Origin: Lachnospiraceae bacterium
Lineage (GTDB): Bacteria > Bacillota > Clostridia > Lachnospirales > Lachnospiraceae
Direction: 5' to 3'
Assembly (NCBI GenBank): GCA_016291655.1
Contig: JAEEYF010000090.1
Coordinates: 1 to 64,000, forward strand
DNA length: 64,000 nt
Shown: in pieces, positions 35,242 through 44,773 of the stretch
Layout: each line of letters starts with the position of its first letter
How positions within the stretch are numbered: position 1 is the first letter of the stretch
The notes under the pieces: generated by a model
Told to the model about the DNA's origin: nothing
Seen by the model: the letters and a program-made list of their open reading frames with translations, nothing else
Databases searched by the model: none
Made by a program: the position numbers and the translations under genes

Positions 35242-35733
35242 TCAGTGCTTTTCATCCAAAAAAACAGGTGTTACCGCATTCAAACGATTCATGCTCTTGT
35301 AATACTTGTCCGCTGTTTGACGGCTCACCTTGAAGTTTTTCTTTCCTTGGCGAAGCTCCTCCGCCTTTTTGTCCAACATCTCTTTATTCTTCTTTTCGAG
35401 ACCCGAAACGGAAACACTTAAGTCGGTAAGCTCCACAATCAAAGCTTGGAGCCTGCGAATCAGATCCGCATGCTCCGCGCCTTTTTCTTTTATTTCCAGA
35501 GAGATTCTGTCATATAGTGTCTGAAAGCCATCGTCCATCTCGGTAAGCTGTTCGATAAGCTTTGTTTTTTTGTCTATCGCGGCATTGAAACCGTTTTCAT
35601 CGATCTCTTCCGTCCGCAGAGCAGTTTCCTGCTCCTTAGTCGCTTCGTATATGTCCGTCAGAACCTTTTTCTTTCTGCCCAGGACATCATACATAACACG
35701 TAAATATCCGCCCAGATCCATTTTCTCTTCCAT
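35242..35733 (-). CDS. FliT/FlgN-like flagellar export chaperone candidate
   Basis: 163 residues, almost entirely helical coiled coil, with no catalytic motif. It lies 17 bases after fliS and in the fliD-fliS order seen with fliT in many bacteria. ATG 35733 (MEEKMDLGGYLR) has GGAG five bases upstream; the longer frame overlaps fliS. Sequence identity to FliT is not evident by eye, so the call rests on size, helicity and position. Confidence 0.55.
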   Translation of the reverse strand: MEEKMDLGGYLRVMYDVLGRKKKVLTDIYEATKEQETALRTEEIDENGFNAAIDKKTKLIEQLTEMDDGFQTLYDRISLEIKEKGAEHADLIRRLQALIVELTDLSVSVSGLEKKNKEMLDKKAEELRQGKKNFKVSRQTADKYYKSMNRLNAVTPVFLDEKH

Positions 35734-35750
35734 TTTCTCTCCGTTTTTAT

Positions 35751-36131
35751 TTAACGAACATACATATGATTCTGCTTCATGATCTCTTTCCAAAGATCTC
35801 TCATCTCACGGATCTGTCCGAGGGCCTTCTCAAGGCTTTCCTTATCCTTCTTGATGTTGGACTGGATAAGAAGATTGTTGATGAATTCGTAAATAAGATC
35901 GAAATCCTTTGCTGTCTCATACTTGAAATCCAGAGTTGCTCTGAATTCGGTAATGATGTTCTGAACCTTGATGATATTGTTGTTCACCTTCTCATAGTCG
36001 TTTGTCTCGAAGCCGAGAAGTGCAATATTGCAGAACTTGATCGCGCCTTCATAGAGCATCAATGTGAGCTCGGCGGGAGATGCTGTGTTTACCTTGGTTC
36101 CCTGATAGAGTGTTGCTGCATTCATAGCCAT
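35751..36131 (-). CDS. fliS: Flagellin export chaperone FliS
   Basis: 126 residues. Binds newly made flagellin and prevents its polymerisation in the cytoplasm. It starts MAMNAATLYQGTKVNTASPAELTLMLYEGAIKF, with the YQ..KV and P.ELTLMLYEGAIK signature of FliS, and then an all-helical remainder. ATG 36131 has GGAGGA seven bases before it. It is followed by the FliT-like gene and preceded by fliD. Confidence 0.93.
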   Translation of the reverse strand: MAMNAATLYQGTKVNTASPAELTLMLYEGAIKFCNIALLGFETNDYEKVNNNIIKVQNIITEFRATLDFKYETAKDFDLIYEFINNLLIQSNIKKDKESLEKALGQIREMRDLWKEIMKQNHMYVR

Positions 36132-36171
36132 ATTATTGTCCTCCGATATTGGTTTTTTATCCACTTTCTAT

Positions 36172-38076
36172 TTATGCCGTGGGTGTTTGTCCGAGCATCT
36201 GCGCCAAGGATGACGACCGGCTCTGTAAGGTTGCGAGTGCCTTTTCCATTGCGGTAAACTGCTTATAGTACCTGTCCTTCATATCATCGATCCTCGATGT
36301 GATGCTGTCCAGATCCTTTTGATATCTGTCCAGATCCGTCTTGTACTGCTTATCGTTGTAGAAGGTAAGTGCACTTGATATGCTGGTCTTTCCGCATTTT
36401 TCACTGAGTGTTGTATAAAGGTTTGAGAATATTCCGCTTAAAGCATCCATTACCTTGTCGGGATCCTCATTGAGTGCTGCCTGCAATCTGTCCGTATTGC
36501 TCGCATAGATCGGATCATCCGCGTTTCCGTAAATATGGAGTTTTCCGCGTTCCGTATAGTTACCGGTCACTATGCCATAGGTGGCAAGTGAATATTCATT
36601 TCCTTCGTCATCCGTGTATGTGCTCTGAAGAGCGGACCTCATTGCGGACATGAGGCTTCCGAGAGTGGAATCTCTTCTGAGCAGTGAGCTCTTTATCTTG
36701 TTCTCCCACTGTTCTACCTCATTATCGCTCATGGACTCCTTTTGCTCATCTGTAAGAGGATCATAGCCTCTGGCAGAATCCGCATAATAGAGTTTCCCCA
36801 TTTCCTCGAGGAGGTTGTTGTATTCGCTTACCGCCTTCTTGATAAGATCGTAGGTGGAAGAAGTATCCTTTCCTACCGTTACGGTAACACTGTCATATTC
36901 GCCGGTACTTTCATTATAGGTCGTTCCCAAAAGATCAAGAGTGAGTCCGTTTACAGTGATGCTGTTTGCAGAACTCTCCATTGTTGCTCCGTCAATTACG
37001 ACCTTTGCATCCTTCGCCTGTGTAACGACCAGATCGCCGGGATTGGTTTCCGTAACCGCAGCACCGGTAATTCCCGTACCGAGGCCAAGCCCCGTGAGAT
37101 CTCCTGCAGCTGTGGGATTGTCCATAGCAGACTGATATGCTGTAACTCTTGCTTCAAGGTCATCCCAGGCCGCCTGCTTTTCCGCATCGTCCGTGAGATC
37201 TGCCCACATGAGATCTTTTATGTTCTGCATCGCATTGTAGATTGCGATCCTTTCATCCGTATTGGAGGCATCCGTACTGTTAACGTCATAGGAGTCGTTT
37301 AAAACCGCTGCCAGATCTTCACTGTCTGCCGTAAGGATCGTGTTTACCGCGCTTTCATATACAGCCTTATCTTCCGCTGCCATGGCGCTCACAGTGTCCG
37401 CAGAAATAGCATTTGTCACGTTAGCCTTTGCTGTAACAAATGCAGCGCTCTCAGATGTGGAAGTGATGGTGAATCTGTTATCCACGCCGCTGTCTTCGGA
37501 GCTGAAGAAGAATCTTCGCTGGTTCACATCATAGCTTGCTTTGATGCCCGCTTCCTTTGCCTTATTGATAACATCCTTTATCTTTGTGTTATTGTCGATC
37601 GTAATGGTTGCAGTCTTCTCATCGGCAGTTCCTGCCTTTCCGGTAAACGTGATCGTTTGTCCCACAAGCGGAACCGGATTGGACTGATCCAGCTGCTGAA
37701 GTCTTGTCTCGGTTGTGTAGGCTGCGGTTCCTGCCAGCTTTGCTCCCGTAACATATTGAGAGCTTGCTACATTCATCACCCGAATTGTATGCTGCCCCAC
37801 AGCTGCACCGGAAGCAGCTGACGCCTTGATCTTCGATCCGTCGGAGCACTCAGCCGTTTTTGTCTGATATGCGCTCTTCAAACGAAGTTTAGACGCATAA
37901 TCCGTGTAGAAGGAGTAGATTTTTTGGTTAAGGTCCGACCATGCGGTCGTCGTCCACTTGTTAAGTGTTATTTTGTTGTCGACTTTGGTCTTTTTCGCTG
38001 TATGCCCGCCTACCATTGCTTCAACAATGGCGTCGGTGTCAAGACCTGAGATCATTCCCGATAATCCGATACCCAT
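36172..38076 (-). CDS. fliD: Flagellar filament cap protein FliD
   Basis: 634 residues. Forms the pentameric cap at the filament tip and helps flagellin fold into it. Seen: the N-terminal MGIGLSGMISGLDTDAIVEAMVGGHTAKKTKVDNK, a domain of variable sequence through about 130-450, and a C-terminal helical segment with LDRYQKDLDSITSRIDDMKDRYYKQFTAMEKAL. Longer than the E. coli protein (about 470) because of extra central domains, as in many Clostridia. GGAGGT precedes the ATG. Confidence 0.93.
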   Translation of the reverse strand: MGIGLSGMISGLDTDAIVEAMVGGHTAKKTKVDNKITLNKWTTTAWSDLNQKIYSFYTDYASKLRLKSAYQTKTAECSDGSKIKASAASGAAVGQHTIRVMNVASSQYVTGAKLAGTAAYTTETRLQQLDQSNPVPLVGQTITFTGKAGTADEKTATITIDNNTKIKDVINKAKEAGIKASYDVNQRRFFFSSEDSGVDNRFTITSTSESAAFVTAKANVTNAISADTVSAMAAEDKAVYESAVNTILTADSEDLAAVLNDSYDVNSTDASNTDERIAIYNAMQNIKDLMWADLTDDAEKQAAWDDLEARVTAYQSAMDNPTAAGDLTGLGLGTGITGAAVTETNPGDLVVTQAKDAKVVIDGATMESSANSITVNGLTLDLLGTTYNESTGEYDSVTVTVGKDTSSTYDLIKKAVSEYNNLLEEMGKLYYADSARGYDPLTDEQKESMSDNEVEQWENKIKSSLLRRDSTLGSLMSAMRSALQSTYTDDEGNEYSLATYGIVTGNYTERGKLHIYGNADDPIYASNTDRLQAALNEDPDKVMDALSGIFSNLYTTLSEKCGKTSISSALTFYNDKQYKTDLDRYQKDLDSITSRIDDMKDRYYKQFTAMEKALATLQSRSSSLAQMLGQTPTA

Positions 38077-38148
38077 ATCTTTTACCTCCAAATTCCTTTT
38101 TTTGTTTTACAGCTTCCTTGCGTATAGGTTAAAAAGTTACCTTAGCGA

Positions 38149-38562
38149 TCATCTCTGCTCGTCAATCAGAATGCCTGCCACTTCCCACATCTTGGAAAGC
38201 ATGTCCAGAGTCTCCTCCGGCGGTATCTCCCTGATGACCTCTTCCGTTTCGGAATCGATCACCTTTATGGATACACGTTTTGTATCCTCATGATAAGAAA
38301 ATTCGCAACGCGTCTTTTGGTTCATCTTTTTATTAACCTCTGCGATCGCGTTCCTAACATTCTTGTTTTTCTCTATAACCTTTTCGGTCTGTTCCTTTAT
38401 CCTTTTGCTAACAGTAGGACGGGACGACTCTTCCTGCTTTTCGGGAGTCTTCTGAGTCTTGACCGATTCGGCTTTTTCCGCCTTCACGGGCTTTACTGCC
38501 GCTGTTTTTGCAGCAGGCTTATTATAAACTTGTGTGGTGTTATTTATCTTATCTATTCCCAT
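38149..38562 (-). CDS. flaG: FlaG family protein
   Basis: 137 residues. A low-complexity Lys/Thr/Glu-rich N-terminal half (about 1-70) precedes the FlaG domain: MNQKTRCEFSYHEDTKRVSIKVIDSETEEVIREIPPEETLDML covers about 80-125. FlaG affects filament length in other bacteria. GGAGGG precedes the start, and a sigma-28-type promoter lies about 50 bases upstream, making this the first gene of the flaG-fliD-fliS transcript. Confidence 0.9.
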   Translation of the reverse strand: MGIDKINNTTQVYNKPAAKTAAVKPVKAEKAESVKTQKTPEKQEESSRPTVSKRIKEQTEKVIEKNKNVRNAIAEVNKKMNQKTRCEFSYHEDTKRVSIKVIDSETEEVIREIPPEETLDMLSKMWEVAGILIDEQR

Positions 38563-38608
38563 TTTTTCGCCCTCCGTTAAGAAAACACAAAACTTTTCTC
38601 TGTATATT

Positions 38609-38635
38609 GTATCGGTATGCCACGATCAAATGTTA
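38609..38635 (-). promoter_or_regulatory. Sigma-28-type promoter for flaG-fliD-fliS
   Basis: Minus strand TAAC (38632-38635), 15 bases, ACCGATAC (38609-38616). Compared with the TAAA-N15-GCCGATAA consensus, the -10 has two mismatches, but spacing and position fit. Confidence 0.6.
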
Positions 38636-38655
38636 ACGAAAAAATCTAAAATTTT

Positions 38656-38690
38656 TATAAAAAAAGTGCAGGATTCTCATTCCTGCACCG
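38656..38690 (-). terminator. Rho-independent terminator after csrA
   Basis: Perfect 8-bp GTGCAGGA / TCCTGCAC stem, 7-base loop and seven T residues on the minus strand. Separates flgK-csrA from flaG-fliD. Confidence 0.88.
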
Positions 38691-38700
38691 GATTTTTGTT

Positions 38701-38919
38701 TTATAAGAGTTTAGCAAGATCTGCAGGATTCATAGTCTCCTTAACAGCTTCCTTGTTTGCTTCCTGAATCTGCACATAAATCTCTTTTCTGTAGATGGGT
38801 ACGGACTTGGGAGCATTAATACCAAGCTTAACCTGGTCGCCTCTCATCTCGAGGACGGTAATTTCGATGTCGTTTCCGATCACAATGGATTCGCCTGTTT
38901 TTCTTGATAACGCCAGCAT
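38701..38919 (-). CDS. csrA: Carbon storage regulator CsrA
   Basis: 72 residues. Small RNA-binding dimer that blocks translation of target mRNAs, in Gram-positives chiefly flagellin. Seen: [25 protein letters not shown] and the key C-terminal RNA-binding Arg in [18 protein letters not shown] precedes the ATG. It follows fliW by 3 bases, the standard partner-switch arrangement in Firmicutes. Confidence 0.95.
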   Translation of the reverse strand: MLALSRKTGESIVIGNDIEITVLEMRGDQVKLGINAPKSVPIYRKEIYVQIQEANKEAVKETMNPADLAKLL

Positions 38920-38922
38920 CGT

Positions 38923-39384
38923 CTACTCCCCCTTTGCTTCTTTTTTCTTCTGAATAACATCATAAATGTTAAACTTAACCGGATGGTCACTCTCTGCAAT
39001 TACCTGGCAGCCTTTTCTGGTTTCAGAGTTTATGATGATGGGAGCCTTTAAGTTGATAGACATCTGTGTAATATCCGAAGGAACCGTAAGCGTTACAAAA
39101 ACACAAACCGTATCGGGTCCCAGTTCTCCGAGAGGAGCAAGAAGCTCATCCTCAACCTCGGGATTGTAATCGGTAATGACCGAAGACGGCATAATAACAG
39201 GCAGAGCCATAGCAGGCTCCTCAACGCTCTGTAACCATTCGATCGCAGTGTCATTACCATTCTCGTTGTTATAAATGAGAGTGAATCTGCGGAGATTTTC
39301 AAAGCCGATAAGACCGCGATCAAAAGTCAGGATCTTGCTGTCATCAAGCTCAACTTCTCCAAAATAACGTGTTTTTACAAGCAT
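38923..39384 (-). CDS. fliW: Flagellar assembly factor FliW
   Basis: 153 residues. Binds either flagellin or CsrA, freeing flagellin mRNA when flagellin is used up. It starts MLVKTRYFGEVELDDSKILTFDRGLIGFENLRRFTL and has a VTVPSDITQMSINLKAPIIINSETRKGCQVI stretch, typical of the family. AGGAGG precedes the ATG. Coupled to csrA. Confidence 0.94.
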   Translation of the reverse strand: MLVKTRYFGEVELDDSKILTFDRGLIGFENLRRFTLIYNNENGNDTAIEWLQSVEEPAMALPVIMPSSVITDYNPEVEDELLAPLGELGPDTVCVFVTLTVPSDITQMSINLKAPIIINSETRKGCQVIAESDHPVKFNIYDVIQKKKEAKGE

Positions 39385-39410
39385 CTGTAAATCCTCCTCT
39401 TTTGGCTTCT

Positions 39411-40937
39411 CTATGAAATATAATCTAAAAGTGACGATCTGACAAGCTGCGAAGTCGCATTTAACGAAGAATCGTAAACGGTCTTTGCAGACTGGAATTT
39501 TACAATGGTGTCCACAAGGTCGGCATCTTCGTTTTCCGAAAGCAGTTCCTCGTAGTCCACCGCCTGGTCATCGAGTCTGCTCTGCGTGAGCAGCAGCCTC
39601 TTGTACCTGCCTCCGAGATCGGCTACACATACATTTGTGTTTTCCTGCTCCTCGGCCGTGATCGTGATACCTCTCTGGAAAGCATCCGTCATCAAAGCGG
39701 TTCTCAATGTATATTCAGACTCAAGCTGCTCTCTGATCTCTTCGAGCTTTTTGATCCTGTCTTCGGAGTATCTTGTGTCCGAAAGCATCTTATCCACCTG
39801 AGTGAGCTGGTCTTCTATGCTTGCTACCGCCTTTACCGTATCCGTAATCTCGGTGATCGTTCTGTCGATCCTTGTTGTAAAGGCATCACAGCCCTGAGTA
39901 TTGATCGTAAGCTTCTGATTAAAGTTTACTTCATATCGGATGTCCTGATCTTTTTTAGTATATGTCACTTCCTTGCCCGTTGCAAGTTCTTTTGCGGTAC
40001 AGTCATAGTAATGCTCGGGCCTCAGATCGTTCTGTTCGAACTTTGTTTTCTCGAAGGTCACCTTGATATCCTGTGACTTCTGCATCTGTTCATAGATAGT
40101 TTTTCCGAGAACAAGTTCGCCCGTCTCTCTGATATAATTTATCTCCTCATCGGAAATATCATATGCTGCGGGATCTGACACGGAAAATGAATTAACCGTA
40201 AGTCCTCTCGCCGCAAAATTTGTTCCGTATTCCGTGCTGTGCTCATTTCCGAGAGTATCGGTGTAAGATATCGCAGGGAGCACATCATCCAGATTATCAT
40301 AGCCCAGTGCCAGACGATAAACCGTTTTTGTGGAAGGCATATTGGGATAGAGCGCATCCCAGTCAGTTGCATAATTATCATTGGAAAGATCCAGATCATC
40401 TATGTTTATGCCGCCTGAAATAACGGTAACCATTTCGATCTTTTCGCCGGTAAGCGGCTCTGTTATTGAATAATTAACCTCCTCCGTATCCTCGTTGAAA
40501 ACAAGGGGAGTGTCTGTCTTGTATCCCGAGAAAACGTATCTTCCCGCATAGTTCGTATTGCCTTCCTGATAGAGCTGCTTTGCATATTGCTGCAGATTGA
40601 TAACGATGGAGTTTCTGTCCTCCGCAGTAAGATGATCGTTTGCACCTTGGTTGCAATATGTGTTCATGGAGGAGATAATGGAGTTGATCGTTTCAAGCGA
40701 TCCCTCGGTAACTTCCATCCAGTTCAATGCATCGGGAATATTCTTTCCTGTGTACTGTTCGATCTCCGTAAGGTTGGTTCTGAACTTAAGTGCTCTTACC
40801 GCAACGATCGGATCATCGGACGGTCTTGTGATTTTCTTGCCTGAAGAATAACGACTCTCAAGAATGTCAAGAAGGTTTTTGTTTGTGTTGATGTTGTACA
40901 ACGCATTGTTGGTCATCATCTTATTGGTAATTCTCAT
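39411..40937 (-). CDS. flgL: Flagellar hook-filament junction protein FlgL
   Basis: 508 residues. Structural adaptor between hook-associated FlgK and the flagellin filament. N-terminal helical domain MRITNKMMTNNALYNINTNKNLLDILESRYSSGKKITRPSDDP and a C-terminal flagellin-like D0 domain that ends TVYDSSLNATSQLVRSSLLDYIS. Secreted by the flagellar apparatus with no signal peptide. GGAAGGAG precedes the ATG, and a sigma-28-type promoter lies directly upstream. Confidence 0.93.
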   Translation of the reverse strand: MRITNKMMTNNALYNINTNKNLLDILESRYSSGKKITRPSDDPIVAVRALKFRTNLTEIEQYTGKNIPDALNWMEVTEGSLETINSIISSMNTYCNQGANDHLTAEDRNSIVINLQQYAKQLYQEGNTNYAGRYVFSGYKTDTPLVFNEDTEEVNYSITEPLTGEKIEMVTVISGGINIDDLDLSNDNYATDWDALYPNMPSTKTVYRLALGYDNLDDVLPAISYTDTLGNEHSTEYGTNFAARGLTVNSFSVSDPAAYDISDEEINYIRETGELVLGKTIYEQMQKSQDIKVTFEKTKFEQNDLRPEHYYDCTAKELATGKEVTYTKKDQDIRYEVNFNQKLTINTQGCDAFTTRIDRTITEITDTVKAVASIEDQLTQVDKMLSDTRYSEDRIKKLEEIREQLESEYTLRTALMTDAFQRGITITAEEQENTNVCVADLGGRYKRLLLTQSRLDDQAVDYEELLSENEDADLVDTIVKFQSAKTVYDSSLNATSQLVRSSLLDYIS

Positions 40938-40984
40938 ATTGTTCTCCTTCCCGCACTTCGATAAAGCATATTATTACTCTCTAT

Positions 40985-41011
40985 TTATCGGCACTTTGAT
41001 CTCAAAACTTA
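40985..41011 (-). promoter_or_regulatory. Sigma-28-type promoter for flgL-fliW-csrA
   Basis: Minus strand TAAG (41008-41011), exactly 15 bases, GCCGATAA (40985-40992). The -35 overlaps the flgK stop codon. Near-perfect match. Confidence 0.82.
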
Positions 41012-42826
41012 AATTCCTGTTTCATTAATCAGTTTGTCATATATTTCCTGCATTACGGAGATCACCTTTGCGCTTAAGGAATATGCTTCCTGATAGCGTA
41101 CAAGAGCCATAGCCTCTTCATCGGAATCGACGCCTGAAACCGAAAGTCTCTGGTTGGAAACCGACTTCAGGATATTCTTCTGGCTTTCCGAGGTCTCCTT
41201 GCTGGCCTTGGTATCTATGCCCACCTCGGCAACAAGAGTCCGAAGGAACGATGCGGGGTCGCCCTGTTTGAACATGTTTACATCGCCCTTTAATGCGATC
41301 AGCTTCTCCACCACATCGTTTCCGCTGACTCCGTCCACAAGGTTTGTGGTTGTTGCCAGCATTGAGGGATTGTCCATAACGGCACTTCGAACACGCAGGT
41401 TCTGAGCCGTAAGCATGTAATAAGAAGTGAATTCCTCGTTGGTATCCGAGGTTATGTATGTAACATCGGTATCTGTCGTGTTATTGAAATTCCCGAGTAA
41501 GTACTCTTCGCCGGAAACCACATTGTAGCCTGTAAAGAAAGAAATATCCGTTTCTCCGTCCAGACTCTGTCCCGTACGATGAACATTGTTGAAATTCTCG
41601 GCAAAGGTTCTGATAAACTGGTTCAACTGAGCCATATAGTAAGGTATTCCCTTATAGTCAACCTTACTTCCCACATTTACCGTCACTCCCTGATCGTAAT
41701 TCCTTCTTGTGGGCTCCGCCATCTGGAAGACATATTCATACTTTCCTTCGTCATCAACAGTAACCTCAAACGAGTTGTATGTATACATACCGTTTCCGAT
41801 GCTGAGTGCTCCCTGGGGAGGGATATTCAGATCAGCAACGTTGTTAATGTTTGTATCCGTGATCCTGAGCTGGGTTTCGCCAAAAAGTATCTCGTCCGCT
41901 CCGCCTCTCAGATCCTCGAGGTTGTTTCCGTCACGAACCTCGAACAAAGCCTTAAGACTTCCCGCCATCGTTCCGCTGCTCGGATGAAGCTGATCTCCGT
42001 TGATCCAATAGATGTCATAGAGACCGTCGATGTCGCAGAGATTTCTCTTATCCGTTCTGGGTTTACAGGTTAAAGTGTTTACTTCGTAGGTATCCACGAG
42101 AGTGTTTCCGTCAACCTTTACAACAAAGGCTTTAAGCCCGTCGGTACCGAGTTCTCTCTCCGAGGTTTCCACATTGATGATCTCTGAAAGCTGATCCACA
42201 AGCAGATTTCTCTGGTCTCTTAAGTCGTTGGCATTCTCGCCTCCCACCTCAACGGTGTTGATCTGCTTGTTGATGGTAGCTATCTGATCCGCTATGGAAT
42301 TGACCTTCTGTATCTGGTTCTTTATTTCGTAATTGCACTCATTCTGTATGCTCTTCAGATTGGTATAGAGTGAATTGAAGTATTCGCACATAGACTGCGC
42401 ATAGTTTGTAACCTGCGTTCTTACAGTCATTCCGGAGGCATCCTTTGAAAGTTCCTGCAGGGAATTGTACATATTGTCAAAGGAAGTGGTGAAGCCTTCG
42501 AGCTCGATCTCATTCAGGTAGCCCTCTACTTCCTTCATGAAGTAATACCGTTCACCGTACAAGCCACTTTCGGAGTTTGTGGAACGATACTTCTCATCGT
42601 AATACTGGCTTCTGCTCTGCTCAATGGAATTGACCTTAACACCCGTTCCCAGCATACCGTAAGTATTGAACGTTGAGATTGCCTTGTCTGCCGATTGATT
42701 TACGTTCTGTTTTGTATATCCTTCGGTTTCAATATTGGAAATGTTGTGCGCCGTCGTATTCAATCCCGTCTTGGAAGCGAAAAGTCCGGAGGTTCCTATT
42801 GTAAGTCCGAAAAATGTTGATGCCAT
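41009..42826 (-). CDS. flgK: Flagellar hook-associated protein FlgK (copy 1, 605 aa)
   Basis: 605 residues. First hook-filament junction protein. N-terminal D0 domain SKTGLNTTAHNISNIETEGYTKQ near residues 18-40, NDLRDQRNLLVDQLSEIINVETSE near 205, and C-terminal SGVDSDEEAMALVRYQEAYSLSAKVISVMQEIYDKLI. GGAAAG precedes the ATG, with about 20 bases to the stop of the other flgK. It shares the domain plan but little middle sequence with the next gene upstream. Confidence 0.9.
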   Translation of the reverse strand: MASTFFGLTIGTSGLFASKTGLNTTAHNISNIETEGYTKQNVNQSADKAISTFNTYGMLGTGVKVNSIEQSRSQYYDEKYRSTNSESGLYGERYYFMKEVEGYLNEIELEGFTTSFDNMYNSLQELSKDASGMTVRTQVTNYAQSMCEYFNSLYTNLKSIQNECNYEIKNQIQKVNSIADQIATINKQINTVEVGGENANDLRDQRNLLVDQLSEIINVETSERELGTDGLKAFVVKVDGNTLVDTYEVNTLTCKPRTDKRNLCDIDGLYDIYWINGDQLHPSSGTMAGSLKALFEVRDGNNLEDLRGGADEILFGETQLRITDTNINNVADLNIPPQGALSIGNGMYTYNSFEVTVDDEGKYEYVFQMAEPTRRNYDQGVTVNVGSKVDYKGIPYYMAQLNQFIRTFAENFNNVHRTGQSLDGETDISFFTGYNVVSGEEYLLGNFNNTTDTDVTYITSDTNEEFTSYYMLTAQNLRVRSAVMDNPSMLATTTNLVDGVSGNDVVEKLIALKGDVNMFKQGDPASFLRTLVAEVGIDTKASKETSESQKNILKSVSNQRLSVSGVDSDEEAMALVRYQEAYSLSAKVISVMQEIYDKLINETGI

Positions 42827-42847
42827 ACAGTCTTCCTTTCCGTATTA

Positions 42848-44629
42848 CTATCTGCCGAGCGTATCCAACAGATGCTCCAGCATTTGGTTTACTGCATTAA
42901 TGAATCGTGAATTGGCGTTATAACCCTGCTGATATTTGATAATATTCGTAAGGTCCTCATCGGAATCCACCGCATGCACGGCCTGCCTCTGATTATCCAC
43001 GCTGTTAACAAGGTTTTCCTGGCTTTCGAATACTTTTTTGTATTTTTGACCATTGGTTCCCAAAAGACCGATCATCTCTGTATAATAACTGTCAAAATTC
43101 TGTTTTGAGAAGTTACTGGGAGATATGGTGTCAAACTCATCCTGCCAAGCGGAAAGAAGAGATTCGCAAAGCTCTATGCTGAAATCGCCCGTTCCCTCCG
43201 GATCGGAAAGAGGGAGCAGCGAAGGGTTCTTTAAGAGCTTATCGTTAACCTTGATCTCACCGATCGTAAAGAGTGAATAATTGTTTGCCGCATCTTCCCC
43301 GTTAAGCACCCTGGCCTCCCTGTGGTCTACCGTACCGTCATCGTTGACGATATCCACATGCTTTACCGTATACCTTGACATTGATTTTCTTTCGAACAGT
43401 GCTTCACCGGGCGTATCATTTTCATCCATTCCCACGGATGCCTTTTCCTCATCGAAGATCATTATCTTCGAGCCATCCGTAAGTTCCACTTCCTTGTTGG
43501 GGCAAAGAAGATCGTTTATGGTAGTTACGATACCGTGAATGAGATTATCGAACTGAGCCTGTGCGCTGACGCAGACAGAGCTTTCGACACTGATCTCATA
43601 CTCGTTGACCGCCGCATCATAGTCTCTCATCGCCTGCTGGAAGGACATTCGATCGAACCAGCCGGTTTCATCCGTATATTGCTCTTCCGTAGGCTTGTCG
43701 GGAATGTCCGTGTATCTTCCCACCTTCTGACCTCTCGCAATGAGAAGCCCCTTCAGAGCGCCTATGTCTGTATCCGCTGCCGTGCAGGGAACTCTGTCAA
43801 ACTTGAAAAGATCCACCGAATCATAGTTTACCCAATAGGGCTCGATCATTGAAGTTTCATCGTTGATCGGTCTTGTAGCCAGCGGATAGACCAGATCTTC
43901 CGTTACCATTGCATAATCTTCGACGTAAACGGTCATAATGCCCGTTGCATCCTCTTTATAGCTGACCTTTACCAGTTCCGAAAGTTCATCCACAAGATAA
44001 TTTCTCTTGTCTCTCAGATCGTTGGCGTTTTCGAAGCCTGAAGCTTCCACCTTCTGAATGCTGTGATTCAAGTCATATATCTCGTTTGCGATCTCATTTA
44101 TTCTGTTAACATAGTTTTTAACCTGAGTGTTCAGGCTGACCTGATAATTACCTATCTGTTTGTATATCTCTTCCGCTCTTTCAACGAAGCTTACAGCTGT
44201 CTGGATAAAGCTGGCGCGTGTAACGATGCTGTCCGGCTCCTTGCACATTTCCTGAAGAGCAACCCATACCTCAGCCATGGAGTCCTGAAAAGCTACCCCT
44301 TCCGTTTCACCGAAGATGTCTTCCACTTCGTTGGTGGACTCGTACTGCAGCCTGTAGTAGTTCTCACGGCCTACCTCTTCTCTGTAGGTCTTATCCAAAA
44401 ACTGATCTCTTACCTGCTTGATCGTGGAAACATCGGTACCGTGACCTGTCTGCATCAGCCCCGTTCCCGTTCTTCCGATCGTCCTGTAGAAGGAGTCAGT
44501 GGTTTCCATCTGCTGGCGTACATATCCTTCCGTCTCAACGTTGGAAAGATTGTGACCTGCTACCGTAAGTCCGCGCTGATTTGCTGTAAGTCCCGATACA
44601 CCGGTATACATTGCCGACATTAATCCCAT
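42848..44629 (-). CDS. flgK: Flagellar hook-associated protein FlgK (copy 2, 593 aa)
   Basis: 593 residues, a second FlgK-type protein in tandem. N-terminal GLTVAGHNLSNVETEGYVRQ near residues 20-40, NDLRDKRNYLVDELSELVKVSYKED near 205-228, and C-terminal HAVDSDEDLTNIIKYQQGYNANSRFINAVNQMLEHLLDTLGR. Compared with copy 1 the ends align well and the middle diverges, with an insert near 300-345 rich in Asp/Tyr/Thr. It is the first gene after a strong sigma-28-type promoter, so it is likely to be the more expressed copy. Confidence 0.88.
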   Translation of the reverse strand: MGLMSAMYTGVSGLTANQRGLTVAGHNLSNVETEGYVRQQMETTDSFYRTIGRTGTGLMQTGHGTDVSTIKQVRDQFLDKTYREEVGRENYYRLQYESTNEVEDIFGETEGVAFQDSMAEVWVALQEMCKEPDSIVTRASFIQTAVSFVERAEEIYKQIGNYQVSLNTQVKNYVNRINEIANEIYDLNHSIQKVEASGFENANDLRDKRNYLVDELSELVKVSYKEDATGIMTVYVEDYAMVTEDLVYPLATRPINDETSMIEPYWVNYDSVDLFKFDRVPCTAADTDIGALKGLLIARGQKVGRYTDIPDKPTEEQYTDETGWFDRMSFQQAMRDYDAAVNEYEISVESSVCVSAQAQFDNLIHGIVTTINDLLCPNKEVELTDGSKIMIFDEEKASVGMDENDTPGEALFERKSMSRYTVKHVDIVNDDGTVDHREARVLNGEDAANNYSLFTIGEIKVNDKLLKNPSLLPLSDPEGTGDFSIELCESLLSAWQDEFDTISPSNFSKQNFDSYYTEMIGLLGTNGQKYKKVFESQENLVNSVDNQRQAVHAVDSDEDLTNIIKYQQGYNANSRFINAVNQMLEHLLDTLGR

Positions 44630-44669
44630 TGACGTTTTCCTCCTTGTTGTTAGTATTATTCAATTAATT

Positions 44670-44697
44670 TTATCGGCTTCCCGATACAAAATCCTTA
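44670..44697 (-). promoter_or_regulatory. Sigma-28-type promoter for the flgK-flgK-flgL run
   Basis: Minus strand TAAG (44694-44697), 16 bases, GCCGATAA (44670-44677), just upstream of the flgK copy 2 ribosome site. Confidence 0.78.
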
Positions 44698-44737
44698 CCT
44701 CATACTGAAACTTTTTCTTCCTTTTGGATGCAAAAAG

Positions 44738-44768
44738 CAAAAAAACACATCTGCCGAAGCAGATGTAC
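44738..44768 (-). terminator. Terminator between flgN and flgK
   Basis: Perfect 8-bp ACATCTGC / GCAGATGT stem with a TTCG tetraloop (minus strand), followed by GTTTTTTTG. It separates flgM-flgN from the flgK transcript. Confidence 0.88.
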
Positions 44769-44773
44769 ATATC

